Shown piece by piece: positions 40,950 to 52,690 of a stretch of DNA of 64,000 nucleotides. Position 1 is the first letter of the stretch. The number at the start of each line of letters is the position of its first letter. The stretch spans positions 1-64,000 of the forward strand of contig JACCGJ010012622.1 in NCBI GenBank assembly GCA_013407085.1, written 5' to 3'. This DNA is from Atriophallophorus winterbourni (taxonomy: Eukaryota; Platyhelminthes; Trematoda; Plagiorchiida; Microphallidae). The notes under the pieces are model-generated. The model was not told the DNA's origin. It saw only the letters and a list, made by a program, of their open reading frames with translations, and made no database searches. Position numbers and translations under genes: made by a program.

Positions 40950-42715
40950 TGAATCCTTGAAAACATCATCACAAATTTTCGACAGCAAACATCATCAAAC
41001 GCATCTCCTCGAATTTATCGTAATTTTTATCCTTTTTGCTAACCATTCACCATTTGTTTTCGAAATTTGCATGAAACAGATGATACACAAATTTCTTGAA
41101 CTAGAGCAGCGGTTCGCTTGTGATATACGTTTTGCCCACCGTCTTCATCGACTTGGGCAGCGAGTACAGATGATCCGCAACCACATCATTTTCTTGGACT
41201 TTGGTGTTCGATTGCAGTAGACCTTAGTAAACGCGTGACGATGTTTCGGAAATATCAGTTTGTCAAGACATTATGTTGCTCGGCCAATGTCTTAAACAAT
41301 CAGCGACAGCAAGGTTATAAAATATGCCCATCAATCGTTGGCACTAGATTGTCCGACACGTTGGCAGGCGAATATTCGTGTACATCTCATTGTTCCTGAT
41401 GTAATTTACACGGGGCATGATTTTGTTATAGTACAGCAGAATATCTTCTCTGAGATTTCGGCAACGGATGTTACCGTGACGTCATTTTGCATAAATACAC
41501 AATTTCGACCGCCATTGAGTTGCCTCAATTCAAAACACAAGGTATCCATGTTGTTGTCTGAAATCTGCTGCGCAAACGTTCACACAAATGTTCATGAGCG
41601 CGGCGAATACCGATACCCATGATCGGACTACCGCGAAACGTTCTAATGGAAATGACACTGAGAACTGCAATAGGCCGTAAACAAAAGCGGTTAAAATGTT
41701 TGATTCTCCCGATGCGATTAAGTAGATTGTGTATTGATTTTATTTGACAATCAAAACAAGCTCGCAAGTTTATAGACCAGGAAAATCAGAAACAAACAAA
41801 AACATTTTTATAGAATTTCGGTTAGAATAATTTAAATGATGAGCATAAGGATAGGTACTTGACTGGAACGAAAGGCGATGAGAAAGATGAGAGTAATTGA
41901 ACAAAAACGATCACCATTAAGTTTTTTCGTCGTTTAAGCACCGTAACTTTTGAGAATGATGAAATAGTGGCGAGCTTGGACCTGAGCGGCTTGCTCATGA
42001 ATGTGGACAGAACGACATCATTAGAGTTAGCAAGGAAGGCAGTCAACAAAGAGAGGACCTTGAATGAACTCCACAAATTGATGATTGTGCAATGTGACCA
42101 TGCACAGTTTCTAGGTTGGTGGCACTCAAACTGTATATAAACGTTTTCCGAAATCCGAATGAATGCATGCTTATGATTGTTGTCCTCTTGTCCTCCTGCT
42201 CTAGTTTTGTCGCAGAGGTTCGTGTTAGTCACATCATCTGAAGGCTTTTGATTAGCAATCCATAGCGACTAAACTCATTTATGCTGCTGCGAGGCTGAAT
42301 AAATTTTAAGTACGATACTTAAAATGGAAAAGCCAATATTTCAACAACACCAAAGGTGGTTAAACATAATTGTCGCATGATAGTGTATATCGCCATCCTC
42401 GCACACTTGATTGATATGAGGAAACCAGTGAAACCTGATGACTCGTCAGCTTTCATTTGCACGGTCTCATGAAAATAGTCACCAAGAATTTTCTGTAGCA
42501 TATTAAGGACGATTTTAAGGTGATTTTATCCAACATATTCGAACTGAACGTATGTTATTATAAATAATTAATTCCTGTCCGGACCACTATTTGAAATAGC
42601 CAATTATTCACTATTGTGTAACCAAATGAAACCGTGTTATTTTGAATAATTGAAAATCGTGTGCATGGTAATTTATCTAAACTAATCTGAAAGATGTGAG
42701 AATAATTTGAATGAA
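40950..42715. other. Unassigned stretch between LINE E2 and the GT31 gene
   Basis: Contains medium-length open frames on both strands (for example 41822-42232 and 41338-41622). None shows a recognised domain or good splice context. On the minus strand, 41100-41220 reads DVVADHLYSLPKSMKTVGKT, which looks protein-like but was not identified. It could be a decayed gene or transposon. I annotate no gene here. Confidence 0.4.
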
Positions 42716-42721
42716 TTTATT
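42716..42721 (-). terminator. Polyadenylation signal AATAAA of the GT31 gene
   Basis: On the minus strand AATAAA lies 81 bases beyond the stop codon. Inferred from position only. Confidence 0.55.
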
Positions 42722-42801
42722 GATACGATAAAAAAATCCGATACATGGACATCAATTGTATAAGTGATTTATATATTTGAAATGGTGTTGTGTGAAATTG
42801 T

Positions 42802-45260
42802 TCAATCGTATTTCTCCGGGTAAATTGCCAACTTCTTTTTAGCCCGAGGGTTTTTTATAAATTGGGCGATACATTTCATATGCGTTAGAGGTTGTCGTAG
42901 TTTTTGTAGAATAATTCCCAAATACACGTCTTCTAATCGGAAAAACCGCGTGTAAGCTGTGCTGATTGCAACGTCGCGCACAACATCGGCGCCTAGTATG
43001 TAGCACACACCGCTAAAATATCTCGGGTAGATATTCCATGGAATCTCCCTTTTAGATACTATCCATCTTTTCATTTTGTATGATAAATGTTTTGAGGGCC
43101 GCAAGACGAAATTCCGAAGCACATGTCCACCAGCAAAGTTATATCTTTTTCTGTGTGGTATACTGTCCAGATATTTTGTCATTACTGGTATATTTACCGA
43201 CTGGTCATCATCAATGAACATATAATAATACGATTTTCTTTGACATACAGCGGATACCCACTTATATGCAAAAATCATTTTAGTGGTTAAATTGTAATAC
43301 GTGTCAATGAATGATCCGATCAGCAAATCATCATGTAAGTGGCTTTCGTACATCAAATCCTGCATGATGCTGGTTGCGTTGTAGAATTTATCCCATGTCA
43401 TTGGCTTAGATGGGAGGGATATTCCACCAAAACGGAATTCTGTCCTTATCTCTTCATCTGGTAGTCCAACCACAAAAATAATGCTAACTTTAAATTTTGT
43501 CCAAGCAACTTGTTTTCCATACGAATTTCTTATTCGCATTCTTTCAACAAAACAGGTGGTGCAAATTTTTACGAGAATGATTAGGTCCATTTCCCGGTCG
43601 TTTCCGTGCCCACATACGGATGCAGGTTGCTTCAACACATCGATTGGAATATCATTGATAGGTTGCTATTTAGAAAGCAAAAATTATGCTGGATAAATAT
43701 CAAAATACTGATGTATCTATACAAATTAAGATGATGTCAATGTGGGTAAAATAGGATTTTCCGATTCAATTTTTTTAACGGAAAAGGACAAGTGAGAAAT
43801 TTCATGGTCAGTGAAGGGCATTACTTGATTAAATCTATTATTAATAACATGATTTGAATACACGCAATTTTATATTTCTAACATGAAATTGAATGCCCCT
43901 TAAAATGAGGCTTTATTAGAAGGCACGAACATGTTAAATAACAACGTTCAACAGATGGCTAACATAAGTAAGGAGTAATAAAAACATCAATGTGATTGCT
44001 TGACCTAAATATCCTGAGGGTAACCAACGTAAATTGTTTGGTTTAAATCTTCTGAGCTAGTGCGTTGCAACTGGTTGTTGTTAGTGTCCCCCTTTGGTCG
44101 ATGTCAACAATGGATGAACATCACGATCGATGATTTTTTGATGTTCCATATCTTTTTGAATGACTAAACAGTCCAATTCGGGAGGAACTATCTCCAAGCA
44201 GCGCTTGCAGCAATAGTGAGAACTCGGTCGATGAACATCAGTTCCACGCCGGCGGCGTGATCTGCGTTAAGCAGACAAGAGCTGTATCTGCACCACCCCA
44301 GCTTGCATGCGACGCTTTGCACAAGTGCAAGTACTTCCCAGCTCGTGGGGTCAATTCCAAGAGCGTTTCATATCTCTTTTGCAAACGTATTGTACCATAA
44401 GTGCGGTCTGTCCAATGGACGACTTCTTGATTGCAACTCACGACAGTGTAGATCTTTCAGAATACTACCATTTTTCATTCTAGAGACGAGGTCAAACCAC
44501 CGCAGGCGCATATGTCGTAGTAGGGTGAACATGCTATGTAGATAGCGTTTGAAAGCAATTCAGCATTAGCCACTTAATCAATACAGAATATGTTCAAGAT
44601 ACGATGGATGCTTCGTAGATGGAAACCATTCAGTTTCCATTCTTGTCTTGTGTGGGCGGTTCAGGTTTTACTGAGGTGCAGTAAAGCATTTAGTACACAC
44701 GTGCTGTAGACCATCATCCTTGTCTTTACAGTCAAAATGCGGCTACCACAAAGACGAGAGTTCAATCGGGACAAAATAACCGCTGCTCTTCGAATCCGCT
44801 TATCAATCCTCCAGTATCTGTAATAGTGGAACCAATATATACATTAAATCTTTTAGGCTGCATGGTGTATCATGAGATAATTTCTTGGTCGTTGAAGTTG
44901 TGAAAATGTCCACAGACCGATAAACCCATTTGATTTAACCGTGTGGGTATTAGTCGTTATGCACGTTACTCCAAATCCGCTGCAGCACCGTATGCCACAT
45001 ATACGCACCTCTATGCTGTTGAACGAATTCACACCAGCCCCAGCGTGAAGAAGTTAAATATGAAAGCTCATTTGCATGCATCTCCATCACACACACCACG
45101 ACCGGTTTCGGGCTGTTGGCACTCATCAGGTAGGGACACTAGGATCAGGATCAGCATGCGCTTGAAACAGTGGAAGAAAGGTGAACAAGTTGCGCTTGTG
45201 TACCACTGTCGGGTAACCTATATATTGGTATGCATTGGTAGATATATATATATATATAAT

Positions 45261-45303
<43 letters not shown>

Positions 45304-46176
45304 GTGAATACTTTATTATTGCACTTTTTTTTGAATTTGTGGTTTAAAATTGTACTAGGGTTACTAAACCAATTAACAATGACTTCAAAATGCATATTTG
45401 CTATTCACTCACTCCCCTCCAGTGTATCCGAATTGGTTAAACTATCACACATCGAAGCTATGTTACGTGTGAAAATTATTTATAATTATTAATTTAATAT
45501 GAGACAAAATATTATATACTCTATGTATTTTTACGTGATTCCTGAAGTGATCAGTAGGCAAACAAACCCCGTTGTACTACCTATGTTATTTGTAATTCGC
45601 ATATTATTCTGTGGTTTTTGTAAAGCTATGTGCTTTTTAGACCATTAAATTGAACTGAATTGAAGTGTTTGGTAATGGACTCACAGTTTTAACCGGGAGT
45701 CCATTTCGTACTGCATAGACGATTTCTGGTAAATTAACTCTTATAGGGTAGTTATCCCATTGAAACTGACATGGAAACAGTGGATACATTTTTCTTTTAT
45801 TACGCCATGCATTCTTGTTTGAACTTTGTACCATCTTCAATTTCGGAGATCCATTTTGTGATTTCCATGCTGTATGTATCACATTTGGTGTAATTGACAA
45901 AACGATTTTTTGAGTCTTCGGACAGATCAAATCGTGAAAGTCACTGGGTGGCCATGGACACCTGATGGAAACATTTCTCTTTGCTTCCCAAACGCATTTG
46001 TCATGTCCACGCTGTTCGCTTTGATCGTAGAATAGAAATGCTTGATTATGGTTTTCGAGTACCGGATATATATTACTAAACCATTGTATATTTGAAAAAT
46101 TTAGTAATGAAATTGATAATAATATTGATCCAGTATACACGATATTGCGACGTGGATGGCGAAGCGCAAAGATCAT
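42802..46176 (-). CDS. Beta-1,3-galactosyltransferase-like protein (GT31), two exons
   Basis: Predicted Golgi type II glycosyltransferase that transfers Gal (or GlcNAc) in beta-1,3 linkage. Exons: 46176-45685 and 43665-42802 on the minus strand. The intron starts GTGAGT and ends AATAG in phase 0, giving PVKT joined to QPINDIPIDVLKQP. The product is 451 residues from the ATG at 46176; an upstream in-frame ATG at 46239 would add 21. Residues ~12-30 are hydrophobic after a basic tail RHPRRN, a signal anchor. Catalytic-domain blocks: LIILVKICTTCFVERMRIRN, SFIDTYYNLTTKMIFAYKW, FIDDDQSVN (residues 314-322, the DxD metal site), YPRYFSGVCYILGAD and LEDVYLG (the E-D motif of the family). No internal stops. 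The acceptor sugar is unknown. Confidence 0.93.
44085..44905 (-). mobile_element. RTE-like LINE family D, copy D3
   Basis: Matches the 3' half of family D2 on the minus strand, from the SETWT..ARHERKLN region (about 44640) to the 3' end. It ends in CACTAACAACAAC (minus strand), showing the AAC-unit tail of this family. It lies in the sense orientation with the GT31 gene, inside its intron. Frames are destroyed. Confidence 0.7.
44935..45235 (-). repeat. Hammerhead repeat unit in the GT31 intron
   Basis: Shares with 46430-46700 the blocks AATGCTCATTTGC-like, CCATC.CACGCACCCCACGACC-like, CTCATCAGGTA and TTGCGCTTGT.T.CCACTGT. The hammerhead core is at 45100-45129. Confidence 0.7.
45100..45135 (-). 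ncRNA. Hammerhead ribozyme core (short stem III type)
   Basis: The minus strand reads CCCTAC, CTGATGA, a 13-base stem II hairpin, GAAA, then ACCGGTC and GTGG. All invariant core bases are present. Stem II (GUGCC..GCCC) has one U-C mismatch. Stem I can pair CCCUAC with GUGGUG with one mismatch. Stem III is a palindromic ACCGGU with no loop, so activity would be as a dimer. The predicted cut is after GGTC. Confidence 0.65.
45239..45298. repeat. TA microsatellite
   Basis: About 60 bases of TA with a short AATATTATAA interruption, inside the GT31 intron. Confidence 0.9.
45510..45665 (+). mobile_element. CR1-I 3' end, 155-base truncated insertion beside a splice donor
   Basis: Close to the reverse complement of 37260-37400 (TATTTTTACGTGATTCCTGA, AACAAACCCCGTT.TACTAC, TTTGTAAAGCTATGTGC). 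Ends in TTGAACTGAATTGAA. Oriented antisense to the GT31 gene. Confidence 0.8.
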
Positions 46177-46429
46177 TGCAGCATAAACCAATATTGTATT
46201 CTGATTTTGGAATTTAAGCCATATAGCTGAAGTAAACATTGACAGAAAGGTTACGCCCAATTAACTGTGCGAAACGCTACATCATGAAAAATGACGTGAT
46301 TATTTGCATAAATACGAAGGTGATGTTTTAAGTATTTAATAGTGTAATTCTAGATTCGTCATCTGAATACACATAAAATTCATTAGGAATGTCGGTTTAC
46401 AATTTTAATTACGTTAAATAGACAAGGTA

Positions 46430-46700
46430 CGCTTGTATGCAACGGATGGATCAGGTTAATACGACCATTCTGTTCAATCACATGACCCCACACTCATTCA
46501 GACAGGTTTTGATCATGAACAAAAATGCTCATTTGCCAGAATTTCCATCGCACGCACCCCACGACCGGTTTCGTGCTGTTTGCACTCATCAGGTATGGAC
46601 AGTCGGATCAGAATACGCACGCGATTTAAACAGTGGAAAAATGCAAAATATGTTGCGCTTGTATGCCACTGTTGGATAAGTTTGGTGCGACGAAGCTCTT
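46430..46700 (-). repeat. Hammerhead repeat unit upstream of the GT31 gene
   Basis: A single unit of the same family as 44935-45235. It lies about 250 bases upstream of the GT31 start codon, within the likely promoter region, directly followed by a family D fragment. Confidence 0.7.
46559..46598 (-). ncRNA. Hammerhead ribozyme, best-preserved core
   Basis: The minus strand reads CCATAC, CTGATGA, GTGC-AAACA-GCAC, GAAA, ACCGGTC, GTGGGG. The catalytic core is complete and stem II is a perfect 4-bp GUGC/GCAC hairpin. Stem I can form CCAUAC with GUGGGG with one mismatch. Stem III is the self-complementary ACCGGU. This architecture matches the minimal-stem-III, dimer-active hammerheads described in Penelope-like and SINE-like repeats of animals. 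Confidence 0.75.
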
Positions 46701-46975
46701 CAATTACATGAGCCCACGCTCATGCAGTTCCAATGAGTTTGAAATTCACAAGGATGCATTGTTGCTCAAACGCTTTTCGGTATTTTTGCTCTGCTGCTGA
46801 ATCACGCTTTTACACAAAAGAACAAGGTATTTACATAAGCAAACGAGATGATGCAATGCTTTTCAACCTAAATCGTTTGTCTCCACAGACCAAGGAATGG
46901 GATGTGCTAATCCGTTGATTACTGTTTGCCGACGATGCACTCGTTAATGCTCACACTCTAGAGCAGCTGTGATAT
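46700..46975 (+). mobile_element. RTE-like LINE family D, fragment D4
   Basis: In mixed frames: an FALLLNHAF-like block near 46790, GIYISKRDDAMLFNLNRLS and LLFADDALVNAHTLEQL near 46920. This is the FADD region of family D, truncated on both sides. Confidence 0.7.
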
Positions 46976-47785
46976 AAAACGATTTATAAATTTAAATAAA
47001 TGAATATATCGATTACATAAATATTGTGTTCATATAGATGAAAATGTAAAATTGTGCTAATTTTATTCCTGGTGGTCTATATCGTGTGCACGTTAGCATG
47101 GTGTTTGTTCAACAAGATTTGGTGTGTGTGTGATGGGAATGTTTTTTTGGTTCACGTTGCTTAGTCGTTTATGCTGCCTCTATGGTACGAAGTAGATGAG
47201 AAATAGACACATCTCGACAATCATGTCAATTCTTGTCCCCGCGAAACGCGTTGTAGCATGCTTGTAATGTTTAACGTGTAATTACATCCCTTGTTCGCAT
47301 ATCCATTCATGCCAATTTGTTAACGCGACATCAGTGTTTAACCAGGTTTATATACGATCAATCTCGTATTACATTTGATGTTTCGCATGCTAATTTGACA
47401 ATAACATTTAGGGTCTAAATCGTTCAATTAGTCCGACAAACAGCAAATCCAGGCTGTAAACATTTTGATCCATAACAGTCCACTTTGTCATTGAATAATG
47501 AACACAAATACCATATAAATTAGCGAGGAATGTGCGTGGTGGAAATATAAATCATCGATATATTTATTTTACCCATTCGTTGGTTCATACAAATAGTTAT
47601 GTGAATTAGTAATCGTGCAGAAACATGATGCCCGCATTGCCATAAAGTTTTATAGATCAAGCATTATATATTTTAATGGAAAATTCTTCCTCAGTTAATT
47701 GCTGATTGAACAAGGTTTACGTTAAGTCTATCAGAAGTGATGAATATTTTTGACGAAGCTCGATTAGCTAAGGTAACTTATTTAT
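46976..47785. other. Non-coding stretch
   Basis: AT-rich; no gene or repeat recognised. It lies upstream of the GT31 gene. Confidence 0.5.
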
Positions 47786-47789
47786 CAAG

Positions 47790-48302
47790 CATTTTGCGTT
47801 TGTGTACAAACATTCGATGTTTGATCGGGATAAAGTGCTGAATGATGAGTATTTGAGCAGGTAAGTTAAGTACGTGTCAAATATAGTTGGGCTCGTGTTA
47901 ATGGGTATATTATATCACCGATGCCGATAGATTCTCTCGACATACTTTTTGGATCAGTATCAAAATGTTCAGCAACTTCTACGATAGAGTCGGTTATTTA
48001 TCTGTTTAATGTCGTGATATTTTATATCGATACTGGTTCCAAATATTAATCACTTTTTCCCCATAGTGCTGGTCAAAAGTGTATTTTCAAGGGGTCGTGG
48101 ACCATTAACTTCGTAAATATGTTACTTCTAATTACGGAAAGTATCGATAGCCGCTGTATTGCTTATAATTCTTCACTGATGTATGTCGTGTTTGGATTTA
48201 AATTTTGTATCTGAAGCAGTTGCAGATTCAGAGACATTTGAGAGAATAAGGTTGTGCCTATTGCGATCATTTGTTTTGTTTTGTGTCTCTTCTCTGCAAC
48301 AC
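47790..48302. repeat. Unclassified ~500-bp dispersed repeat, copy 1
   Basis: Aligned by eye with 55345-55870 over its whole length (GACATACTTTTTGGATCAGT, TCGATACTGGTTCCAAATAT, CTTCACTGATGTATGTCGTG and CTGAAGCAGTTGCAGATTCA are shared), and with 53040-53200 at its left part. Roughly 85 percent identical by eye. Abuts the truncation point of LINE A2. Family unknown. Confidence 0.7.
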
Positions 48303-49796
48303 ACACGAACAGACGCATCTTGGGAACACTTTCGTAGTTTTCGTAACAAGGTAACGTCCCTAATTCGAGAAGACAAGCAATATCACCATTGGAAGCTGAT
48401 CGACCAGATGGAACGACATCCTAGGTTTCTGTACACCATCGTAAACACCGCGACCAAAGTTAAGCCAGGTGTATTTCCTATCAAGACAGAGAACGGACTG
48501 ACTGATAATGTCGAGGATACAGCTGATGCCCTAATATCATTTTATGCGCAAGTATTTTGTCCAAAGAACGTGTCAACGCTGACGTCTTTGCCGCACCTAC
48601 TACAAGTCGAATGCCTTAGCAACATCGAGGTAAATCCTACGGTTGTGCGAAAGCATTTACGCGGGCTGAACGTTCGCAAATCACCAGGAGAGGATGGAAT
48701 AACACCAGCTGTTCTGAAGTCATGCGAGCTGGAGCTTTGTGGCCCACTAAGTGGTCTATTCAAGCACTCATTGAATACGGGAACCGTACCAACTCAATGG
48801 AAAACCGGTGTTATCACACCAATCTACAAAGGGGGCAGTCGTTCTGATCCGGCGAATTACCGCCCCGTGACGCTTCTTTCAGCGGTTTCTAAAATTTTGG
48901 AACGCCTGGTGTGTGAACGACTTGTTGAACATCTCGAGAACCATCAGCTAATAACTTTCACACAACACGGATTTAGGAAAACATATTCATGCCTGTCTAA
49001 CTTGCTCACGACTCTAAATGACTGGACGCAAGCACTAGACCAAGGGGGTTCCGTTCATGCCGGTTACTTAGATATATCTAAAGCATTCGACAGAGTGAAT
49101 CACTCCTTACTGCTTCAGAAGCTGCATAATGTTGGCGTCATCGGAAACCTACTAACATGGTTCACAAGTTACCTGTCTGGACGCAAAGTAAAAGTCAGAA
49201 TAGATGGTGAAACTTCTCGAACAATTGAAGCCACGAGCGGAGTCCCTCAGGGTTCGGTTCTCGGTCCGATACTGTTTCTCATATTTATAAACGATCTACC
49301 GAACTTACTAGCATGTAAGCTTGTTTTATTCGCAGATGATGTAAAAATCTGGACGAAGGTCAACTCTATCGAGGATTGTCAAGTTCTGCAAGAAGATTTG
49401 AATAAGCTGCACCAGTGGTCAATCCGAAACAAACTGCCATTTAATTTCCTGAAATGCAAAATGTTGCAAGTAGGAAAACCCTTTCCCTTTACATACACAC
49501 TTGGCAGCCACCCGCTTGAATGGAGTACAACACAAAAAGATCTCGGAATCTTGGTGTCTGGCACTTTGAAGAACAGCCTACAGTGCAAAGCCGTCTATAA
49601 GCGTGCATGCAGCTTCCTAGGTTTACTGAAATGCATTTTCGGACGTTTCCCACAACACTTACTCGCGAAATTACTAAACACTCACATACATCCTGTCGTT
49701 GACTACCCTGTACAAGCTTGGACGCCATGGATGGAAAAAACATCTCGCTTCTCGAAGGAATTTATCACAAGGCAACCAAAATGGTTACCGGATTGA
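48303..49796 (+). pseudogene. CR1-A2 reverse transcriptase domain
   Basis: No initiator of its own; the frame runs in from the upstream repeat (TTG/ATG codons at about 48183). RT motifs intact: LRGLNVRKSPGEDGITPAVL, TQHGFRKTYSCLSNLL, YLDISKAFDRVNHSLL, SGVPQGSVLGPILFLIF and LFADDVKIW. The endonuclease is absent through 5' truncation. Confidence 0.85.
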
Positions 49797-50318
49797 ATAA
49801 TTTACCCTTTGAGCAGCGACTGACCAGACTTGGACTGTGCACCCTCTAGCGCAGGCGACTTCACTCTGACATATCGAACGCGAAATCCTACCTTATCTAA
49901 CACCTGTTCAAGTTTGGTTCGGTTGTCCCCACACGCAGCCACCCTTTGACCCTTCAAATCCCACACTCACGATTAAATTGTCGTCGTCAATTCTTCGCTG
50001 TTCGCTTGCCGACAGATATTGTTACCTCAGCAAACGAGCACATCTTTAAACAAAGGTTACGGAACCTTATGTTGAGAACTACTGCGTTGGCCCCTACATA
50101 TTGATGTCTATATTTTTCAACGCACGGAACTACCGTCTATCCAAATATTCATTCCCCGCAGTCTGTGTCGCCATTGAAGATTATTTTCGCTCCACCTATG
50201 AAGAACACGGATATGATCATACAAGTAACGATTTTTTTCAATTTTTTATACGTATATCCCATGGTACTGTTTAGCAATGTGCTTTTCTATTCATAAATCT
50301 TGAATCTTGAATCTCGAA
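48303..50318 (+). mobile_element. CR1-like LINE family A, copy A2 (5' truncated)
   Basis: Starts at the ACGAACAGACGCATCTTGGG block equivalent to 5978 in copy A1 and runs to the same tail (ATCTTGAATCTTGAATC). The two copies are identical over long stretches of the RT. The RT frame (to 49796) is open and then broken in an A-run at 49735-49740, the same site where A1 is broken. Downstream the A2 copy has small deletions (about 49850-49900). Confidence 0.88.
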
Positions 50319-50354
50319 TGCTAATTTAATTGAGAAATCTCAGCGGTTGTTTGC

Positions 50355-52690
50355 AGAATCATGGGTGACTTTAATGTCCCGAATTTACTAAAAATAGAGC
50401 TTCCAACGATGAACTCTCTTGATCATCTATGCTACAAAATGTTCAACGAAATTCCTTTATTCAACCACATCTCAAACAGCACTCGCTTCAGAGACACAAA
50501 CACACCGTCCATTCTGGATCTTGTTTTGACTAGCGAGAAAAATATCATGAAGGATATCCACAATAAAACACCTCCTGGAAAGAGTGATCATGTAGTCATT
50601 GTTTTCGACTATATATCTGAAGCGAAAAAAGCAAGTGATGCTCAGAAATTGATAAGAAAAATCGATACGGTTGCATTATCAATGTCTCTTCAAGAAGTCA
50701 CCGACTGGGCACCGATTAGCACTGATGTAAAACAATGCTGGTCATCGATACTTCGGAAAATCAACTGAAAAATAGAACTCCACTCAAAATACGTTTCGAA
50801 ACAACTGAAAAAAGGATTCAAATTCGTGATCAGGAGTCGAACACGGAAATGGATACAGGTGAGATACTGTGCGTGAGAAGCAACATACTGCAATCAACAC
50901 CTGAATCTTGGGAATCTTACCGTTTGTTGAGAAACAAATTTACTAAACTTGTCCAGGATGATGAAGAAAAGTATCACATCAATCTGATGGATCAAATTAA
51001 ATGAAACCTGAAGCTCCTCTTTCAGATCGTGAACAGAAAGACCAAGGTAAAGCCAGGTGTTTCCGCTTAACCCTCTACAACTGCAAGTACATCCAAACGC
51101 GTATCTTACGATATACCTGCATTCAGATCGCAGAATAAAATATACGAAATCGTTGTGAAACCCGAGAGTGTCCTGGTAAAGCTTCGCGGGTTAAATACAA
51201 AAAATCCCCGGGTGCTGATGAAATAACACCATTCATCCTAAAACAATGCGCCCATGCTCTATTCTCACCACTCTCTGACCTTTTCAACCTGTCCTTGAAT
51301 TGTAGCACGGTTGCTAGTAACTGGAAAAGTGGATTCATCACTTCGATATACAAAGGAGGTAACCGACCTGATTTCGATCGCGCAGCACGGATTCAGGACA
51401 AGACACTCCTGTCTCACCAATCTTCTCATAACTCTTGATAATTGGACTTGAGCCGTGGACGATGGATGCCCTATCCATGCTTGTTACATGGACATTTCTA
51501 AAGCTTTTGAACGTGTTAAGCACAGCAGACTGCTACAAAAATGGGAGCAGCTAGGGGTGTGCGGCAGACTATTGGCCTGGATAAAGGATCACTTGACTGA
51601 TAGAGTTATAAGGGTTAGAGTTGATTGGGCACTATCCAGCATAGTAGAAGTTAACAGTGGTGTACCTCAAGTCTCATTCTTGGGGCCAATACTCTTCCTC
51701 GTATACGCGGACGATGTACACGAAATCGTACGCAGCAAAATCATTTTATTTGCGGATGACATCAAAGTATGGACTAGCATACGCACCATTGAAGATTGCC
51801 AAATTCTCCAAAAAAGATCTCGAAGCACTTCATAATTGGTCCTTGCGGAACTGCCTTCCATTCAACATCCAAAGATGTAAAATGTTAAACGTCGGTAAAT
51901 CCTTCGAATTCACATACTCTCTGGGATCTCAGCAACTTTCATGGGTTACTGAAGAGAAAGACCTGGGCGTGTGGATTAGCAGTAACTTGAAGCCTTCACA
52001 CCAGTGTTCTGTTGTATACAAAAAGTCCTGCCAAAGCTTGGGATTGCTCAGAAGGATCTTTGGTCGTTTCTCAAAGCAGATACTTCCACGTATAATTAAC
52101 ACCTATATCTGACCAACAATGGAGTATGCTGTTCAAGCATGGTCACCATGGTTACAAAAGGACATGACCTTTCTGCAACGGGTATACCACCGCGCTACAA
52201 ATCTGGTGACCGGGCTATACAACTGGCCATACGAGGAGCGGATTGCAACTCTAAACCTCTTTGACTTTTCGAACCGTCGTCTCAGGGGTGACTTTAATCA
52301 TGCTGTTTAACATTCTGCATACAGTGGATCACGAACTTGAACACCTGTTTAATCGGCAAGAAGCACGTGGTAGCAGACCGCAAGGCTACCAGTTTATTAT
52401 TCCCAACTCCAGATCAAATTGTCGAAGGTTTTTCTTTGCTGTCACAGTTTGTTGTATACGGAACATCCTGCCCCCACATATCATACGCGCAACAAGCCTG
52501 AACATGTTCAAGGCTGAACTTTACAATTATATGTTGACCAAATCCAACCTTGCATCTGATTATACGTGCTGACTTTCCATATGGATAAAACATTTGTGTT
52601 GTTTTTGTGCATTCCCTATATTTTTAATCTGTGGTTACTGTAAAGTATTTGCTTTTTGGACCAATAAAACTTTGAATTAATTTGAATAAA
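50355..52690 (+). mobile_element. CR1-like LINE family B, copy B1 (5' truncated in the endonuclease)
   Basis: Endonuclease end 50361-50768: IMGDFNVPNLLK, HISNSTRFRDTNTPSILDLV and GKSDHVVIVFDY. Linker in a shifted frame 50735-51004. RT 51180-51835: KSPGADEITPFILKQCAHAL-like, DISKAFERVKHSRLL, NSGVPQVSFLGPILFLVY (usual QGS is QVS) and LFADDIKVW, then LHNWSLRNCLPFNIQRCKML in another frame. C-terminal QAWSPWLQKDMTFLQRVYHR to 52310 and SNCRRFFFAVTVC to 52572. The 3' end, TTTGCTTTTTGGACC with TTGAATTAATTTGAAT, is near 52690. Broken by about five indels. Confidence 0.8.

Larger units (their letters stand above)
43666..45684 (-). other. Intron of the GT31 gene, filled with mobile DNA
   Basis: 2019 bases. 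Roughly two thirds is mobile or repeat sequence: LINE D3, a hammerhead unit, a TA tract and a CR1-I tail. The CR1-I tail ends within about 20 bases of the splice donor. Confidence 0.88.

Noticed and set aside
40639..41220. A 193-codon plus-strand frame after LINE E2
   Set aside because: Its first part overlaps the CR1 C-terminal end and 3' UTR in the wrong frame; the rest has no recognised motif.
41822..42232. A 136-codon minus-strand frame as a host gene
   Set aside because: No domain, low-complexity ending, no splice or poly(A) context; treated as chance.
45126..45395. Frames running through the TA tract in the GT31 intron
   Set aside because: They consist of Tyr-Ile dipeptides from the microsatellite.
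46239..46260. An upstream start (TTG at 46260 or ATG at 46239) for the GT31 gene
   Set aside because: The ATG at 46176 gives a short basic tail before a single hydrophobic anchor, the usual type II topology. The ATG at 46239 remains possible; the TTG is not a likely start.
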